A stretch of DNA of 64,000 nt from Serratia symbiotica (GTDB lineage: Bacteria; Pseudomonadota; Gammaproteobacteria; Enterobacterales; Enterobacteriaceae): contig NZ_CP050855.1 of assembly GCF_000821185.2 (NCBI RefSeq), forward strand, positions 1,302,001-1,366,000. The letters run 5' to 3'. Below, piece after piece: positions 44,504 through 55,255 of this stretch. The notes beneath the pieces are model-generated. The model saw only the letters and a program-made list of their open reading frames with translations, made no database searches and had not been told where the DNA came from. The stretch's first letter is position 1. The number at the start of each line of letters is the position of its first letter. The position numbers and the translations under genes were made by a program.

Positions 44504-44963
44504 CTAAAGATGTTTCTGCAACCAGATGCGCGTACCTTCTGTTTCATACGCATTTGCACCATACCCTTTCGCAAGAAGGGACTCTGGTAAATACTCGTCA
44601 TATTTATCTAAGTATTTTTCTGGAACATCTGTGGCAAGATCAAATGCAGATGGCAAGCCTGACAACAGCATTTCTTTGAGCGCGTGCTGAACGGAAGCTA
44701 CACTGGAGTTATCGATTTCTATAACACCAGCAAATGAATTTGCTTTAAAACCACAACGTATGAGCAAGGCTGTAATCGTATTCACAACTTTATCCCCCAT
44801 CCAGGGAATTACATAACAGTGTTGCCCACTCGTAATAAAATACTCATTTTGAAGGTCATAACGCTGAAAGTTACTACAGCCTTCCGCAAATAGGTTTCTG
44901 GCGGCAGCATCGGCATAATCTACTCTCTTGCTACCTATTGCTATGCGGTAATCACTTTCCCTA
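44504..44963 (-). pseudogene. C-terminal fragment of a DEAD/DEAH-type helicase, cut by an IS3 element
   Basis: The minus strand is open from the edge of the IS3-family element (44963) to a stop at 44504, about 152 codons. The reading includes DYADAAARNLFAEGCSNFQR, then GQHCYVIPWMGDKVVNTITAL. This type of segment (ARNLF.EG..NF....L.......W.GDRV.NTL..LL...G) is seen at the C-terminus of large defence- or repair-type DEAD-box helicases. The N-terminal motor domains are absent; the IS3 element and an IS110 relic lie where they should be. The family call rests on my recall of the C-terminal pattern and is moderate. Confidence 0.55.
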
Positions 44964-44971
44964 TGTAGTGG

Positions 44972-46140
<1,169 letters not shown>

Positions 46141-46212
46141 TGAAGCACCTGTAATGTCCTGAGGTGAGCATATCACCTCTGTTCAGGTGGCCAAATTCAG
46201 TGTGCCACTACA

Positions 46213-46740
46213 GTCATTGCCCCACAAAGTACAGATGCCCTGCGCCACATGGTTGCTGAACAGAAGAATTCTTTGCCACTTCAGGTTCAGCAATGTGTTG
46301 ATGATTTGCTGGAACACATTGATCGCATTGATGATAGCATTACTGAATATGACCGAATTCTGTCCCGTATGGCAAAATCCGATCACCGCAGCCAGCCACT
46401 GATGGAACTGAAAGGGATTGGTCCCACAACGGCCTGTGCGCTGGTCGCCAGTATCGGTATGCGCATGATTTTAAAAATGGGCGTCAACTGGCCGCCTGGC
46501 TGGGGCTTACACCATCGCAGTACAGTAGTGGCCGAAAATCAAAGCATGGCAGGATAACGAAAGCGGGCGATTCATATCTGTGAACGCTTCTGGTTCAGGG
46601 TGCCCGTTCGGTTCTGATTAGCGCAGAGAAAAGGACTAGACTCATTCAGCCGTTGGGTTTGTACGTTGGTTGAGCGCAGAGGATACTGGCGTGCTGTTGT
46701 GGTCATTGCCGCCAAAAATGCGAGGCTTAGACCCCGTGAG
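46213..46740 (+). pseudogene. IS110-family transposase relic
   Basis: The plus strand reads LLEHIDRIDDSITEYDRILS then LMELKGIGPTTACALVASIG, the C-terminal TnpA (transposase_20) domain of IS110-type enzymes. After a frameshift it continues with RRGYWRAVVVIAAKNARL. The N-terminal DEDD catalytic domain is missing; the fragment starts at the edge of the IS3 element. Confidence 0.75.
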
Positions 46741-46940
46741 GTATATCTGAATATTGTACAGGATATACGTATCCGTTTAACGAACAAGAGCCTCACGCAC
46801 GTCTTTCATCAGGGCCTGAATCGATAACGATTCATCATGGCCGTTTATAGTACCGCAGTCTCTCCCCATTATTTTTACTGAAGTGCAGACAAGAAACCGT
46901 AAACACCGGCGTTGACATGCCGGGGAAGCCCTTATAGTAC

Positions 46941-46971
46941 AACATTTTCCGTTTCCCAAACGGAAAATGTT
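46941..46971. repeat. Perfect 14-bp inverted repeat
   Basis: AACATTTTCCGTTT (46941-46954), loop CCC, AAACGGAAAATGTT (46958-46971). It lacks a terminal T run on either strand beyond TCTGT. It could be a terminator-like hairpin, an operator or a mobile-element end. Confidence 0.6.
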
Positions 46972-47002
46972 TCTGTATGTATTTTAATTTAAATACCTAA
47001 TT

Positions 47003-47164
47003 TCAATGTTCAGTGCTTCCGTATATACATATTGGGTATAAAAGCCCTGAAAAGACTGCACAATCTTTATTGCATGTATGACTAGCACCCATAGAAACGC
47101 ATGCAAATGCAGGGTTTGTGGCAAGCAATGACATAAACACAAAAGTAGATAGAATTATTTTCAT
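47003..47164 (-). CDS. Candidate secreted cysteine-rich peptide (53 residues)
   Basis: From the ATG at 47164, preceded by GAGG at a 6-base spacing, the minus strand encodes MKIILSTFVFMSLLATNPAFA, a textbook signal peptide with an AFA cleavage site. The mature ~32 residues (starting CVSMGASHTCNKDCAVFSG and ending IYGSTEH) hold four cysteines, at 22, 31, 35 and 46. Two disulfides are plausible in the periplasm or outside. Nothing in the neighbourhood indicates function; it lies among IS relics in the island. I do not recognise the family, and a decayed N-terminus of a longer gene is possible, though the frame ends in a clean stop. Confidence 0.5.
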   Translation of the reverse strand: MKIILSTFVFMSLLATNPAFACVSMGASHTCNKDCAVFSGLLYPICIYGSTEH

Positions 47165-47493
47165 GAAAAACCTCGTTATTTAATTTATGTGTGTGACTTT
47201 TTAAAAAACATTCCCCTTGGTGATGGGTGAGTATTTATTTACCTGACTGTAATAGTCATAAGTTCCCTTATTAGATAACCATTACACCATATGCCTAATT
47301 TTTTTATTTTAATAGCTCTACTTAAGTACAGCCTCTCCTAATGGCGAACTAAGCATTTCCCTAGATAAAATATATACTTATTAAACATACGCACGGAGAA
47401 AACGAGTAAAGAAAATAGGGATGAGTATAATTTTAGTCATTATCAAAGATAAATTAGAGGGCACTGTTGAAAATATCGCCGCGCTGATAAACT
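47165..47493. other. AT-rich island segment
   Basis: About 330 bases of low-GC sequence. It would contain the promoter of the secreted-peptide gene on the minus strand. A 45-codon plus-strand frame (ATG near 47421) with a GGG just before it runs into the next ORF region. No recognisable gene. Confidence 0.3.
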
Positions 47494-47523
47494 TTGCTAA
47501 CATTTTTACCAGCAATGCTAACC

Positions 47524-47730
47524 ATGAACGTATTAAAAGACCGATATTTCAGTCGTGAAATCCATTCTGTGGACGGTACGCTGGTACTGCAAATACCGCA
47601 TCAGGCTGATAGGGAGCCCGTGATCATTTCTGCAATAACACCCGCTAAACAACTTTCCGCCTGGCGAAAATCACCTGTTTTCCGTCAGGCTCTGCCCGCG
47701 ATGGAAATCCAGAGCGTACACGGGGTTTGA
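47524..47730 (+). CDS. Small unknown ORF (68 residues)
   Basis: From ATG 47524 the frame encodes MNVLKDRYFSREIHSVDGTL, then IPHQADREPVIISAITPAKQ and ends EIQSVHGV. No motif, membrane segment or signal peptide is visible, and there is no clear ribosome binding site. It may be real or a relic. It lies just left of an IS2-group relic. Confidence 0.25.
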   Translation: MNVLKDRYFSREIHSVDGTLVLQIPHQADREPVIISAITPAKQLSAWRKSPVFRQALPAMEIQSVHGV

Positions 47731-47805
47731 AGCCCAGTGGGGCGGAAATGTACGTTAAAAATGTAACTATATGATTTGAATTCTATAAATACGTTACTTT
47801 GTCAA

Positions 47806-49099
47806 TGGAGTTGCCCCTGCTAAAACGGACACGGCTAATTCACTGCTAACACGGCATCACGATATTCGCGCGGGGATTTCATGTTCAGCCCCTTACGCGG
47901 ATGCAAGTTATTATAATCCTCCATCCATGCTGCCAGTTTTTCCATCACTGATATTGCATCCGGCAGGTCATTTACCTAGACGTAATCCCGCTTGAACGTC
48001 TTCACGAACGATTCTGCCATGCCGTTACTTTCCGGGCTGCATACTATACACACTATGGATCCCGGTGAACTGGCGAACGTACGCGTGGCATCGACTATGT
48101 AGCAACTGCCGTTATCGGGCAGCCATTCTACAGGATGCGGAACCATCAGTGCGTTACCGAACCGCTTCTCCAGATTTTTGTCAGCAGGTTCTGCGCCATT
48201 ACATTGCTGATACCCCCGGTGGTGGCACTCCAGCAGATAGCTTCCCGATCACAGCAATCCAGGCTGAACACCACACGTACCACTTCATGTTTCCAGCAGC
48301 GGATTTCAAAGCCGTCAGAGCGCCACCGGATATCCAGTTTCAGCGTGATCACATTACCGCTATGGTTGCGGTGTTTTTTCTCATGACTCGATTTTGCCGG
48401 CAGCAGATTATTGAGTTTCATGATCCGGTATACCCGTTTTGGATTTACCCGGCGGCTGTCTTCCCCTAACTTGCGATTCAGATGCGCGGTTACCCTGCGA
48501 TAGCCATTTGTCGAACATTGGCTGCATATCTGTCTGATTAATGGCAGTCATTCCTCATCCGCTTCTTTGCTGTAACGCGCAAGCCGGGGCAGTCGCTGCC
48601 CACTCAGGCGTTCACAAAGGTTAGACCGTGACACCTGCAGTACCTGCGTTATTCGGATTAGGGGATATCAACCGGTGGCAACAATGGCATGCGCGATATC
48701 AACTTTTTTGACTGTGCTATCTCCAGCGCATCGCGGAGGATTTCGGCTTCCATCGTTTTACGCCCCAGCATCTGCTCAAGTTGTTTTACCTTATTTTCCA
48801 GCGCCTTAATTTCAGCAACATTGGCAACTTCATCGCTAGCAGCGATCGCAGATTGGCCACCATCATTCACAAGTCGTTTCCATTTAAAAAGCAGACTGGG
48901 GGTCATATTGCCGGGCAACCAGAGAAATGGAATAGCCGGGCTGCATGGATAGCGCAACAAAACGGGACTTTTCTTCGGCAGTATAACGGCGTCGCTTCTG
49001 CTCGCCTGTGAGCACTTCGATTCTTCGCACAAGATACTCCTTAAACATAGGTCTATGCCTATGTTTAAGGAGTGTCCGGTTTAAATGGGAGCTACTACA
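47806..49099 (-). mobile_element. IS3-family, IS2-group element, decayed
   Basis: Imperfect ends pair: left TGGAGTTGCCCCTGCTAAAA-CGGACAC, right (reverse complement) TGTAGTAGCTCCCATTTAAA-CCGGACAC, giving 1294 bp. Minus-strand orfA starts at 49048 (MFKEYLVRRIEVLTGEQKRR) and, after a frameshift, continues as NVAEIKALENKVKQLEQMLG and EILRDALEIAQSKKLI. The orfB part (47820-48650) is broken by many stops. Confidence 0.8.
49036..49073. promoter_or_regulatory. 16-bp inverted repeat covering the orfA start of the IS2-group relic
   Basis: ACTCCTTAAACATAGG (49036-49051) pairs perfectly with CCTATGTTTAAGGAGT (49058-49073). The ATG of orfA (49046-49048 on the minus strand) lies in the stem. A transcript reading in from outside would fold the start codon into the hairpin, a known way IS elements limit impinging transcription. 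Confidence 0.5.
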
Positions 49100-49303
49100 C
49101 ATATCTTATCCGGCAACCTACCCCTTTATTTGTCGTTAACTCATATTCCTGTGAAATATACTGTGAAAAATTACATTCAGCGAAACACTCAAACATCCAC
49201 AGAGTGGAAGTTACAAGGGTAAAATCAGATGCCCATTCAGCCGCCCTGAGGCTCCTTGAGAGAGAGGCAAACAGGATGACAAAAAATTATACAAGGTTAC
49301 GTT

Positions 49304-49582
49304 ATGCTTAATGACATCCAGTGCCGTTCTGCAAAGCATGGCACTATCGGTTCAAACTTAACGTCAAATCCAGCATGTTTGCGTTGGCTGAGTATCCATC
49401 TGTGAAACAAGTAGAAGCGGTGAGAAATGCGAGCAGGCACGTAAACAGATAGCAGATGGGGTAAACCCGGCACCGGCTAGTCAGTGAGATAAGATCCGCA
49501 AGGTCAATAATACATCCAACACCTTTGAGCTTATTGCCAAAGAGTGGTTGCAGATGAAAGACCGGGCGGTAATCACCAAAAC
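49304..49582 (+). pseudogene. 5' remnant of a second P4-type integrase gene
   Basis: From ATG 49304 the sequence follows the first ~370 bases of the intact integrase gene at 42958, with an internal deletion of roughly 80 bases and several stops. Shared stretches include AAATCCAGCATGTTTGCGTT and GCCAAAGAGTGGTTGCAGAT. The rest of the gene is missing. It marks the right edge of the degraded island, before dcuS. Confidence 0.85.
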
Positions 49583-49696
49583 ATGGACTGCCCCCTGCGT
49601 TTACTGGCTGCATACCTTAATTGGTTGTAGGTAACTGCATCCTTTAGTAATTCCCGCTAAAATACGCCGTAATATCGCTATTCGGAGAACCGCCAT

Positions 49697-51298
49697 ATGC
49701 CTAAACCATGCACTCCCCTGAAGCTCAGTACCTCTATCACGTTGATGGTGTCCGCTATCATCATTTCGGTACTGCTGGTGGTGTATGTGTTGTTTTTTGT
49801 ACAGATGAATGCCGAGGAGCAAAACCAATTGCGTCAAAAAGCCATGGCGATCGCTGATACATTGGCGCTTTCCTCCACGGTGGTTGATGGCCTGGAGCAG
49901 AAAGACCACAGTGGAGCGATCCAGCGCTTTGCCGAACAGGTACGTCATAAAAATGAACTGCTGTTTGTGGTGGTCGCAGATATGAAGGGTATCCGTTATT
50001 CTCACCCCAACCCCTGGCTGATTGGTCAGCATTTTATCAGCGAAGATCTGGAACCCGTGTTACATGGCAAAATCAACAGCGCAACCCATCACGGCATCTT
50101 GGCCCCAGCATTGCGAGTGCTAGTGCCAGTATACAACGCACAGCAGCAACAAATCGGCGTGGTAGCACTAGGCATCGCACTGGATACCGTTTATCAGGTG
50201 ATGAGTGAAAGCCGATGGATCATCTACTGGACTATCACCTTCGCCGCGCTGATCGGCAGCTTGGGCACCTTCTTTCTGGTCAGCAGGCTTAAGCGCATCA
50301 TGTTCGGTTTTGAACCCTATGAAATCGCCAATCTGTTTGAGCAACGCGACGCTATGTTACAGTCGATCAAAGAAGGCGTTATCGCAGTGGATAATCAGTC
50401 ACACATCACCATCGTCAACAGCGAAGCCAAACGCCTGCTGCAACTGAGCGGTTCGGCGGAGGATCTGGTACTGGACTGTGCCAGTCAGCACTGGTTGGCT
50501 CAGCTACATCTGGAAGAGGTGCTAACCAGCGGAAAACCGCAGCGCGATCGGCAGATCAGCCTCCACGGTAGCGAACTGCTGGCTAACACCGTGGCGGTGA
50601 CGGTCAACAGCCAGGTGATCGGTGCTATCGCTACCTTCCGCGATAAAACTGAGGTCAGCCGATTGATACAACGCCTAAATGGCATGGCGCACTATGCTGA
50701 TGCGTTGCGCGTGCAATCGCACGAGTTTATGAACAAGCTGCACGTCATTCTTGGCATGTTACACATGAGGGCCTACCAGCAGTTAGAAAACTACATCATC
50801 AACACCGCCAGCAACTATCAGGAAGAAATCGGCGCGCTGCTGCGTAAGATCCATTCACCTGAGGTGGCAGGTTTCATTATCAGCAAAATCCGCCGCGCCC
50901 ACGAGGCTGGCATCAAACTGACCCTTGATGAAACTAGCCTGCTGCCGGAAACCGACGATGTCGAAACGACCCATGTGCTAATCAGCGTATTGGGCAACCT
51001 GATCGAAAATGCCCTCGACGCCATCAATGGCGTCGAGGGGCATGAGATAAACTTGAGCTTCCACCACTATGATAATCATTTACACTGTACCGTTAGTGAC
51101 GATGGGTCCGGCATAGATCCGGCGATTGCTGCACGCATCTTCGAGCAGGGATTTTCCACCAAAGGAACGGAACGCGGCATTGGCTTGGCGCTAATCAGCG
51201 GCCATTTGGAGAAACTGGGCGGCAATATTGATTTTGAGTCCGAACCAGGTGTACTGACCCAATTCTTTGTTCTTATTCCCTATCAGGCCAAGAGCTGA
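49697..51298 (+). CDS. dcuS: C4-dicarboxylate sensor histidine kinase DcuS
   Basis: The 533-residue kinase has TM1 (LSTSITLMVSAIIISVLLVVYVL in part), a periplasmic PASp domain with FVVVADMKGIRYSHPNP, TM2, a cytoplasmic PAS domain, and the kinase core. The phosphorylated His is in QSHEFMNKLHVILGML; the N box is NLIENALDAI and G boxes DDGSGI and GIGLALIS. The RYSHPNP segment is characteristic of DcuS/CitA sensors. It pairs with DcuR, 4 bases downstream. No dicarboxylate transporter gene is present in the window. Confidence 0.9.
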   Translation: MPKPCTPLKLSTSITLMVSAIIISVLLVVYVLFFVQMNAEEQNQLRQKAMAIADTLALSSTVVDGLEQKDHSGAIQRFAEQVRHKNELLFVVVADMKGIRYSHPNPWLIGQHFISEDLEPVLHGKINSATHHGILAPALRVLVPVYNAQQQQIGVVALGIALDTVYQVMSESRWIIYWTITFAALIGSLGTFFLVSRLKRIMFGFEPYEIANLFEQRDAMLQSIKEGVIAVDNQSHITIVNSEAKRLLQLSGSAEDLVLDCASQHWLAQLHLEEVLTSGKPQRDRQISLHGSELLANTVAVTVNSQVIGAIATFRDKTEVSRLIQRLNGMAHYADALRVQSHEFMNKLHVILGMLHMRAYQQLENYIINTASNYQEEIGALLRKIHSPEVAGFIISKIRRAHEAGIKLTLDETSLLPETDDVETTHVLISVLGNLIENALDAINGVEGHEINLSFHHYDNHLHCTVSDDGSGIDPAIAARIFEQGFSTKGTERGIGLALISGHLEKLGGNIDFESEPGVLTQFFVLIPYQAKS

Positions 51299-51302
51299 AC
51301 AC

Positions 51303-52022
51303 ATGATTAACGTACTGATTGTCGACGACGACCTAAGGGTAGCGGAACTGAACAAATACTACCTGAGTCAGGTGAGCGGCTTTCAGTGTCAGGCGATGGT
51401 CGCCACCCTGAGCCAAGCACGCACCCTGCTGGCTGATGCCAGTGTTAGCATCGATCTGGTGCTACTAGATATCTATATGCAACAGGATAACGGTTTAGAT
51501 CTGCTGCCCAGTTTGCGCAAACTGGGCGAAAAAACCGATGTGATCGTTATTTCTTCAGCCAGCGATGTGAACACGATACAAAAAGCGCTGCATTACGGCG
51601 TAGTGGATTACCTGATCAAACCTTTCCAGTTCTCCCGTTTTAGAGAAGCCCTGAGTAACTACCAACAGCAGTCGCAAATTCTGGCACAGCGCGAATTTTC
51701 GCAGGCCGATGTCGATAGTCTGCTACGACGTCAGCCCAGCCCTCAGGCAGGCAATAAACTACCAAAGGGGCTGACCAGCATCACCCTTAGCACGGTGTGT
51801 GAATGGATTGAACAGCAACATAACCATGAATTCTCAACCGATAACCTGGCCAATGCCATCGGTATCTCGCGGGTTTCATGCCGCAAATACCTGATCTATC
51901 TCGCGGAGATCGCCATTCTCAGCACGCGCATTCTGTATGGGACTACTGGTCGGCCAGTGTATCTGTACCAACTAAAGCCGGAAGCGATCGCGGTGCTGCA
52001 AGAATTCTGCCGGCCAACATAG
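51303..52022 (+). CDS. dcuR: Response regulator DcuR
   Basis: The 239-residue regulator starts at 51303 (MINVLIVDDDLRVAELNKYY). The receiver Asp lies in DLVLLDIYMQQDNGLDLLP and the Lys in YLIKPFQFSRF. The C-terminal helix-turn-helix includes EFSTDNLANAIGISRVSCRK and TGRPVYLY, as in DcuR. It activates C4-dicarboxylate uptake and fumarate respiration genes in E. coli. It follows dcuS by 4 bases. Confidence 0.92.
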   Translation: MINVLIVDDDLRVAELNKYYLSQVSGFQCQAMVATLSQARTLLADASVSIDLVLLDIYMQQDNGLDLLPSLRKLGEKTDVIVISSASDVNTIQKALHYGVVDYLIKPFQFSRFREALSNYQQQSQILAQREFSQADVDSLLRRQPSPQAGNKLPKGLTSITLSTVCEWIEQQHNHEFSTDNLANAIGISRVSCRKYLIYLAEIAILSTRILYGTTGRPVYLYQLKPEAIAVLQEFCRPT

Positions 52023-52321
52023 TGAACAGACGTATAGAAAAACCCGCAGGATGGTAAAGAATCATCGGGTAGCCAACACTCGTCCATAACTTTTTCATCC
52101 AAACAGCCCTAACTTGTCGCAAAACCGTACAGCATGAAGCTAGCACCAGGTGTACTATTTGACGTCAACTACTCTGACCACCCAGAGCCTGCCCATAAAT
52201 CTGTGTAACTGCCAACGTATTAAAGGTGATCGTTTAGAGGGTCACCGAACTCGATAATAAAACGAGAGTATTAGAAATACTGTGTCATTCAAGTCAATAT
52301 ACAATTAAAAAGGAATGACAC

Positions 52322-52372
52322 ATGTCTTACCCCTTCGATTTCAACAAAGCGCTTAATGTGATGACGTTATAG
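52322..52372 (+). CDS. Very short ORF with good ribosome binding site (16 residues)
   Basis: AAAAAGGAATGACAC precedes an ATG encoding MSYPFDFNKALNVMTL and a TAG stop. It may be the N-terminal remnant of a deleted gene or a small peptide. I cannot assign it. Confidence 0.25.
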   Translation: MSYPFDFNKALNVMTL

Positions 52373-52402
52373 TTGCGACACAGAATGATGAACGCTCTCG
52401 AT

Positions 52403-52423
52403 AAAGGCCGGTATCCGGCCTTT
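52403..52423 (-). terminator. Hairpin downstream of fabV
   Basis: AAAGGCCGG (52403-52411), TAT, CCGGCCTTT (52415-52423) is a perfect 9-bp stem just past the fabV stop. The T run on the minus strand is short. Confidence 0.6.
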
Positions 52424-52441
52424 CAACACTGCTCAACTCGC

Positions 52442-53641
52442 TTAGACCAGTTCGATCACCTCAAAGCTAGTTTCACCACTCAGGTCAGCGTTGTAATCAA
52501 CACCCGCTAGGCCAAAGCCGAACAAGCGCAGGAAATCTGCCTTATAGCCCTGATAGTCCGTCAGTTCATTGATGTTATTATCATTGATCCGCGCCCAGAT
52601 TTCACGGCAAGTGTTTTGCACATCGTCACGCAGTTCCCAATCATCCAAACGCAGGCGATGCTTCTCGTCAGTTTCTGGCACTGTGCCAGTGTACAGTTTG
52701 CTGGCGAACAAACGCTGTACCTGCTCAATGCAGCCTTCGTGAATGCCCTGTTCCTTCATGATTTTGAACACGATAGAAATGTACAGCGGCATAACTGGGA
52801 TCGCAGAAGAAGCCTGGGTAACGACTGACTTCAGCACGGCAACATAGGCGGCCCCACTTTTGGCTTTCAGCTTCTGATCGATGGCTTGTGCTGCGCGATC
52901 TAGATCTTCTTTCGCTTTACCCAAGGTGCCATGCCAATAAATTGGCCAGGTCAGATCAGTGCCAATGTAAGAATAGGCAACGGTCTGAATGTTGTCCGCC
53001 AGCACGCCAGCTTCATCCAGTGCGTCCATCCATAGCTGCCAATCCTGACCACCCATCACCTTGACGGTATCGGCAATTTCCTTCTCGTTGGCTGGCTCGA
53101 CGACGGCTTCCACCAGCACATCTTTGTTGGTGTCCAGCGCCACAGATTTATAGGGTTCGCCGATAGGCTTTAGTGCAGAACGCACCACTTCACCGGTTTC
53201 TGGCATTTTGCGCACCGGGGAAGCCAATGAGTAAACCACCAGATCAATTTGCCCCAGATCCTGTTTAATTAGATCGATAACACTTTGGCGGCATTCATTG
53301 GAGAACGCATCACCGTTAATGCTTTTTGCGTATATGCCTGCTTCTTTGGCGACCTTGTCAAAACCGGCAGAGTTGTACCAACCAGCAGAGCCTGTTTTGC
53401 CTTCGCTACATGGCTTTTCAAAAAATACGCCGATGGTGGCCGCACCGCTGCCGAATGCAGCATTGATACGAGAGGCCAGCCCATAGCCAGTAGATGCACC
53501 AATAACCAGCACCTTCTTAGGCCCATTTCTCAGTTCGCCGCGTGATTTCACGTAGGCGATTTGCTCACGGACGTTGGCTTCACAGCCTGCCGGATGAGCC
53601 GTAGTGCAAATAAAACCACGAATTTTAGGTTTGATAATCAT
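52442..53641 (-). CDS. fabV: Trans-2-enoyl-[acyl carrier protein] reductase FabV
   Basis: The 399-residue protein starts [20 protein letters not shown], as FabV does. It has the NAD site [15 protein letters not shown] and the FabV active-site pattern [22 protein letters not shown] (in parts), in which a Tyr is separated from Lys by eight residues. FabV reduces enoyl-ACP in fatty-acid synthesis and is less sensitive to triclosan than FabI in organisms studied. It is monocistronic here, with a hairpin after it and an IS903-like relic just upstream of its promoter region. Confidence 0.95.
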   Translation of the reverse strand: MIIKPKIRGFICTTAHPAGCEANVREQIAYVKSRGELRNGPKKVLVIGASTGYGLASRINAAFGSGAATIGVFFEKPCSEGKTGSAGWYNSAGFDKVAKEAGIYAKSINGDAFSNECRQSVIDLIKQDLGQIDLVVYSLASPVRKMPETGEVVRSALKPIGEPYKSVALDTNKDVLVEAVVEPANEKEIADTVKVMGGQDWQLWMDALDEAGVLADNIQTVAYSYIGTDLTWPIYWHGTLGKAKEDLDRAAQAIDQKLKAKSGAAYVAVLKSVVTQASSAIPVMPLYISIVFKIMKEQGIHEGCIEQVQRLFASKLYTGTVPETDEKHRLRLDDWELRDDVQNTCREIWARINDNNINELTDYQGYKADFLRLFGFGLAGVDYNADLSGETSFEVIELV

Positions 53642-53742
53642 AGTATTTTTTCTTGGTAGCTAAAACCGAAGGCTAATATACCTGATTTTCTCAATATACT
53701 TAAGATGGACACACGGCATAATCGAAACAAGCACCCTGAACA

Positions 53743-54799
53743 GGCTTTATTGAATAAATCGAATTTTTAGGAGATTGGCGGCTCTGATCGCTAAAGTCGC
53801 TTCAGCATCGGGTTCCCATGGCAAAGCAAAAGTTTAAAATCACCAACGGGTCCGCCTACAACAACGCACTCAGGCAGCGCGATGACGGTATGGCTTGATG
53901 AATCTGCCATTGCTGCATGGACTGACAGTGCACAGCCTGAAGGTCGTGGCCGACCGCTTCACTACACCGATATGGCTATCACCACGATCCTGATGATGAA
54001 GCACGTGTTTAACCTGTCGCTCCGGGCATTGCAGGGCTTCGTTGACTCGATTTTTAAGCTGATGGGGCTGTCGTTGCGCTGCCCGGATTACTCTCTGGCC
54101 AGCCAGGCGAGCAAAGACCGTTAACATCAACACAAAAACGCCAACCCGTGGCGAAATCTCGCACCTCGTCATTGACGCTACCGGTCTGAAAGTCTTCGGC
54201 CAGGGGAATAGAAAGTCCGGTAGCATGAGGCTGACAGGCGCAGAGTAGGGCGCAAGCTTCATCTGGCCACAGACAGTGCGACACATGAGATTATCTGTGC
54301 CGATTTATCGCTCAGCGGAACGACAGATGCACTGGCGCTGCCGGGACTGATTAACCAGACCCACCGGAAAATCAGGGAAGTCTCGGCAGACGGCGCTTAT
54401 GACCCCCATTACTGTCATGATACGTTGCTGAGGAAAAAAATCAGGCTGCTTATCCCACCACGAAGCGGTGCGCAATACTGGTGCGATAAGTACCATGAGC
54501 GTAACCACGCCGTGGCGAATCAGCATCTGAGCGGCAGCAATGATGTCTGGAAAAAAGAAAGTGGGCTATCACCGTCGTTCAGTGGCAGAAACGGCGATGT
54601 TCCATATAAAAATAAAAATCTTACTGGGTGGTCATCTGAGCCTGCGGGACTAAGATGCGCAGGTGGGTGAAGCGAGGGCGATAGTCAATGCTCTGAACCG
54701 GGTGACGCTGTTGGGTATGCCGGACAGCACCCGGATCGCGTAACGGGTGTACCGGCGGAAGCCATCCTGTCCGCTAACTCTAATTTATTCAACAAAGCC
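53743..54799 (+). mobile_element. IS903-like (IS5 family) element, full length but decayed
   Basis: The ends are GGCTTTATTGAATAAATC at 53743 and the complement of GGCTTTGTTGAATAAATT at 54799, giving 1057 bp, the size of IS903. Flanks CCCTGAACA (53734-53742) and CCATGAACA (54800-54808) form a 9-bp target duplication with one mismatch. The transposase (from 53818, MAKQKFKITN) shifts frame near 53885 and again later, with several stops. Confidence 0.9.
53818..54750 (+). pseudogene. IS903-like transposase, frameshifted
   Basis: MAKQKFKITNGSAYNNALRQ begins at 53818; after a shift the frame continues MTVWLDESAIAAWTDSAQPE and GRPLHYTDMAITTILMMKHV, then stops at ~54124. Later pieces include INQTHRKIREVSADGAYDP-like and KVGYHRRSVAETAMF-like segments in changing frames. 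These are the conserved IS903 transposase blocks. The element cannot make a working enzyme. Confidence 0.88.
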
Positions 54800-54809
54800 C
54801 CATGAACAG

Positions 54810-55255
54810 GCCAGTTAAAAGGCGTTGTAGCAGCGAGGTTCCCTCTCGACAGAATCAGCTTTCATCAGCTAATACGGCTGAAAAGTTAGCTGGCAATCCC
54901 CCAACGTTTGACAAGTTCTAATAACGGTAGAATATGTGGATGTGTGTAAAAAAGTGCACACTGTTGCAGAGTAAAGAGACGGATAGAAGATTTCATCAAC
55001 CACGCGATAACTAATTAAATTATATAATAAAAAAATACCGAATACGATTCCTATATTCGGTCTAGGGAAATGGCTCCTGGGAGAGCCATGCGCTAAAAGT
55101 TGGCGTTTAGTGCATAATTTATCCAGTCATACTGCACTAAGCGTAGCCTAGCACACTATTTTTGCCAGCTATCAGCCTGACGCGTGATAATTTCATAACG
55201 GAATAAATATCTCGTCAATCATCAGCACCGAGGCAACTCACTCATCATTAAGCGC
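54810..55255. other. Intergenic region before yebY
   Basis: About 450 bases, AT-rich in the middle, with no open frame or motif that I can support. It probably represents decayed sequence between the IS903-like relic and yebY. Confidence 0.35.

Larger units (their letters stand above)
52023..52441. other. dcuR-fabV intergenic region
   Basis: This 420-base gap holds a 16-codon plus-strand ORF at 52322-52372 (entered separately) and the fabV terminator. No other gene is seen. Confidence 0.4.
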
